Shown here one piece after another: positions 61,369 to 64,000 of a DNA stretch of 64,000 nucleotides. The notes beneath the pieces were generated by a model. The model was not told where the DNA came from and made no database searches. It was given only the letters and a program-made list of their open reading frames with translations. Where the stretch lies: NCBI GenBank assembly GCA_004794785.1, contig SJOL01006490.1, positions 988,984 to 1,052,983 on the forward strand, read 5' to 3'. The stretch's first letter is position 1; each line of letters begins with the position of its first letter. The translations under genes were made by a program, and so were the position numbers. The stretch is from Opisthorchis felineus (Eukaryota > Platyhelminthes > Trematoda > Opisthorchiida > Opisthorchiidae).

Positions 61369-63452
61369 TATTGAAAAAATGGACAGTTTGCAGGTCTTGA
61401 CTGCAAATCTCTGAGTATCAAATATCAGCACTAACAATATGAATGGCCAGCTGTTCACTTGGACAGTATTCCCCTATATCTATTGGGATTATTGTTTGAT
61501 GCACCGAATTCAAACTGATTCCTATCAGAACCTTCCCTTCAACTTTCAGGCAACGGCAAATCCAGTCACCTAGCGAATTGCTGAACAAAAAAGATTACAG
61601 TTAAGCTTCTAGACAGTCAGAATTGAATCGGTTCAGTGTCTTTAGGTGCTCGTCTTTCCTATACGGGTAACTTTGAGTCGATTTTCACTGCTGTGATCCT
61701 TCTGAAGCTCTTTTGTTGCCAGTGGAACTACAATTAAAGTGAAGCTCGGGCACGCCGAAATAGGACGGTATGAAAGGTGTTGGTGTACTGGTAATTTGAC
61801 TTTGAGTTGGCGGAACTATGAATGGTTAACAAGAACATATATCAAATATTTTAGGGTTTGTAAAGCGGTGTATTTGAAGGAACGATGCGACGATAGCCAA
61901 TAGTGGAGGGTTTCTGGTACAAACACTGCGCTAATCCAGACCAGAACGCGATTACACAAGGTTCCCGGCTGAGAGAGCGATGGAAACTTGGAAACAGCGA
62001 ATGTAGATGGAAGGGGGTGGAGGTTTGGAGGCCGTTACAGGTTGATACTCGAACGTTTTAGAAAAGCAAAACAAGGGGGTTAATGAAGGCTCAAGAGGCA
62101 TAAAGAGACTGAGTTATTTTATTCAGTTGGCGGAGCAAGAGTGGTCAGAATGGAGAGGGAGAAATGTAGTATTACCACATAGTACCCGGAGATCGCATTA
62201 CTCGACAGATTAGCTAGGTTGGCGGAGAGACAATAGGGCTGTTGAATATACCATGAATATATCATTTAAGAAGGGATCATCATTTAAGGAAGATAGCGAG
62301 CTTGAAGCCTCCACGTTAGCCGTTGGGATGTCCTTGAAGAAAAATGAGGATGAGGTTTAAGTGGCACCGGTACTGTATGCTGTCTTGACGTGTTTTTTCA
62401 GCTTTAATCAACAGGTCAATAAGTCTCTCAGCTTATAACGACGCGACCGTAGAATTATGCCATGGGACTTTTGTTTACTTACGAGGGCACCCCATTTCCT
62501 AGGATTTTTTGTCGGTTCAGTAAGTAGAACTTTCATCTCCTTTTTCGCTCTCGACTGCCCCCAATGAGAATCAAAGTGATTGCGTTTTGAACAACTCAGA
62601 GGTAATTTGTACAACCCCTCGATAAGTATATGAGACAAAATTGACTGACAGATTTGGTTGCCCCTGTTACGAACCTGCTGTCCGCAAAGTGCTGGAAGAT
62701 TGCTTGCTCGTGCATGTCATTAGAACATTGATCGAGTGGAAGTTGACCTGTTCATCGAGCCTGGCAACCGACCTTCAACTATTTCTTCGTCCTCCACCCA
62801 ACCGCGAAACCTTCACGAGTCATTTGCAAAGCTCAGCGAACAGATCAACCTCAACTGTGCTGTCCCATATGCCTGACATAAAGTCTGCTGGCCACCGAAA
62901 TATAGTGAACCGGCCCTGTTATAAGATTGCTACTTGGAGAATTCAAAGAATTGTCACCAGTCATGTATATCTATAGACCTTCAACTAACAATATCAACAA
63001 TGATCAGGTGACGCAGACATCGCCTTCGGGAATCAGCGCAATCCCCAATGCAGATATGTTAGCTTTGTGCAATTCAAATATCCATGGCTGACTAACAGTA
63101 TACTCGCGAAAAATAATGAGAGAGACTCTTTTCTCCCTGTTTAAAATAGTCGGCGTCGTCATAGTCGGGCTTGTTTTACTGAACGACAGGCAAGGATTAT
63201 TGCAGGAGTATTTAGCACATAACCAGTAGCAGATTGTAATGATGAACCTTTGCGGGCAATCACGCTGGAACAACTTGACTGCACACATAATGTGTCGAGA
63301 CTCTATTAATCCACAACCTCAGCCCACAAACAACCATCGAAATCGGTTTCGTTTTTTCCTCGTGCGATTTTGTGAAAGAATTCTTTCACTACTCAATCTG
63401 CTATAGAGTTCGCACGTGTCATTTGTTGAATTATTTCACTCTGACGTAACAT
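61369..63452. other. No gene recognised
   Basis: Contains the D dyad at 62742-62852. The frames at 62641-62976 and 63004-63288 show no domain. The segment from about 63300 may be the 5' leader of the LINE that begins at 63453. Confidence 0.45.
62742..62852. repeat. Repeat family D, inverted dyad
   Basis: + arm GTTGACCTGTTCATCGAGCC, and an inverted arm ending in GCGAACAGATCAACCTC. This is the second head-to-head D pair in the window. The frame 62641-62976 crosses it and I do not regard it as a gene. Confidence 0.5.
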
Positions 63453-64000
63453 TTGCGTGATAACATCTGTCATTTCGCACTCAGTTCCTACTTTGCACTC
63501 ATTCTCAATGTTGACCCAAATCAATACAAGCTACAAGTAGCAGCTCCCGAAATTGTCGCCCACGGGGGGAAAACTCCGTCCCCCAAAGATAACAGGCCCG
63601 CGCAAATCGGGCTCCCACGGGGCGAAGCAAACCCTGCACATGAAAAGCAGCCCTCGAAACTGCCAAGACGCGAAGCAAACCATTATGCCGCAGAGGCCCC
63701 TTCGAAGCCTTGGACTCAAACCCGACGTACAACTATTAAGTCTGCTATCCTCTCTGGTTATATACCTCTCTGCTCCTCGCCTTCGGAGGCAGCAGAGACA
63801 GTGTTGAAATGCTTGTCCACAAACTGCCTTAGCCTTTTCAACAAACTTTGCGATATTAAACAGTCAGTTTACGTTGAACAGCCGTCCATAATCGCACTCA
63901 TTGAGACCTAGCCCACACCGGATGTCTCTGACGCGGAGATCTAGATAGACGGCTACTCCATTTTTCGAGCTGACTCAAAACGAGGGAGGGCTGGTGGGGT
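63453..64000 (+). mobile_element. 5' part of CR1/jockey-type LINE ORF, endonuclease start, runs off window
   Basis: An open frame of 152 codons (63453-63911) reads on through a TAG to the window end. The readable endonuclease start is LKCLSTNCLSLFNKL, then VYVEQPSIIALIET, stop, PTPDVSDAEI, stop, IDGYSIFRADSKRGRAGG. The family pattern is ITETWL..DV.D.E..I.GY..FRAD...GRAGG, the metal-binding start of the APE-type endonuclease (the E of ET is catalytic). Stop 1 (63909-63911) sits exactly where the conserved Trp (TGG) is expected. Stop 2 (63942-63944) sits in the stretch before IDGY. The upstream part (HGGKTPSPK..., LPRGEAN..., LPRREAN) is basic and proline-rich and not recognised. The rest of the element should lie to the right. 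The start codon is not established. Confidence 0.8.

Noticed and set aside
62641..62976. 111-codon + strand frame
   Set aside because: Overlaps the family D dyad. The peptide shows no recognisable domain.

Overview
The window is eukaryotic genomic DNA, most likely from a flatworm and probably a digenean trematode. It is AT-rich and gene-poor, carries one gene with short exons and long introns, and is full of decayed non-LTR and Penelope-type retroelements and short tRNA-derived repeats. The LINE and Penelope remnants resemble families I know from trematode genomes. The species assignment is an inference. I see no prokaryotic features such as operons, CRISPR arrays or insertion sequences.

The one gene I can model with confidence is an aquaporin/MIP channel on the + strand. 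It has three coding exons (34621-35181, 37449-37529, 48086-48259) joined in phase 0 through GT-AG introns of 2267 and 10556 bp. The joined product is 271 aa. The first pore motif is NPV rather than NPA, the second is a normal NPA-R, and a hand alignment gives a Val/Val/Ala/Arg selectivity filter. That filter is hydrophobic and resembles X intrinsic proteins more than ordinary water channels or glyceroporins. This is the most biologically interesting item here.

The rest is mostly intergenic or intronic repeat DNA. (i) A composite repeat built from three modules (called A, B and C here, about 320 bp per unit) occurs at 4.8-5.1, 7.0-7.3, 15.65-16.1, 35.5-35.8, 37.6-37.8, 43.5-43.9, 48.5-48.7, 54.6-54.8 and 56.75-57.1 kb, sometimes as tandem units and sometimes folded into near-perfect inverted repeats. 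(ii) A tRNA-derived SINE-like family (S) with a recognisable box B lies near 8.0, 22.7, 23.0, 28.2, 28.4, 61.0 and 61.3 kb. (iii) A second repeat family (D) lies at 1.7, 9.1, 13.5, 29.2, 31.3, 38.3 and 62.8 kb. (iv) A third SINE-like family (E) has two copies at 39.0 and 39.7 kb in aquaporin intron 2.

Three larger retroelement remnants are visible. The first is an RTE/Perere-like LINE reverse transcriptase (45.3-46.56 kb, +) inside aquaporin intron 2, with its catalytic YADD block lost. The second is a Penelope-like reverse-transcriptase fragment (about 32.1-32.4 kb, -). The third is the 5' part of a CR1/jockey-type LINE that runs off the right edge (63.45-64.0 kb, +). Long stretches between these hold nothing I can identify. 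Most open frames there look like chance or repeat-derived frames.
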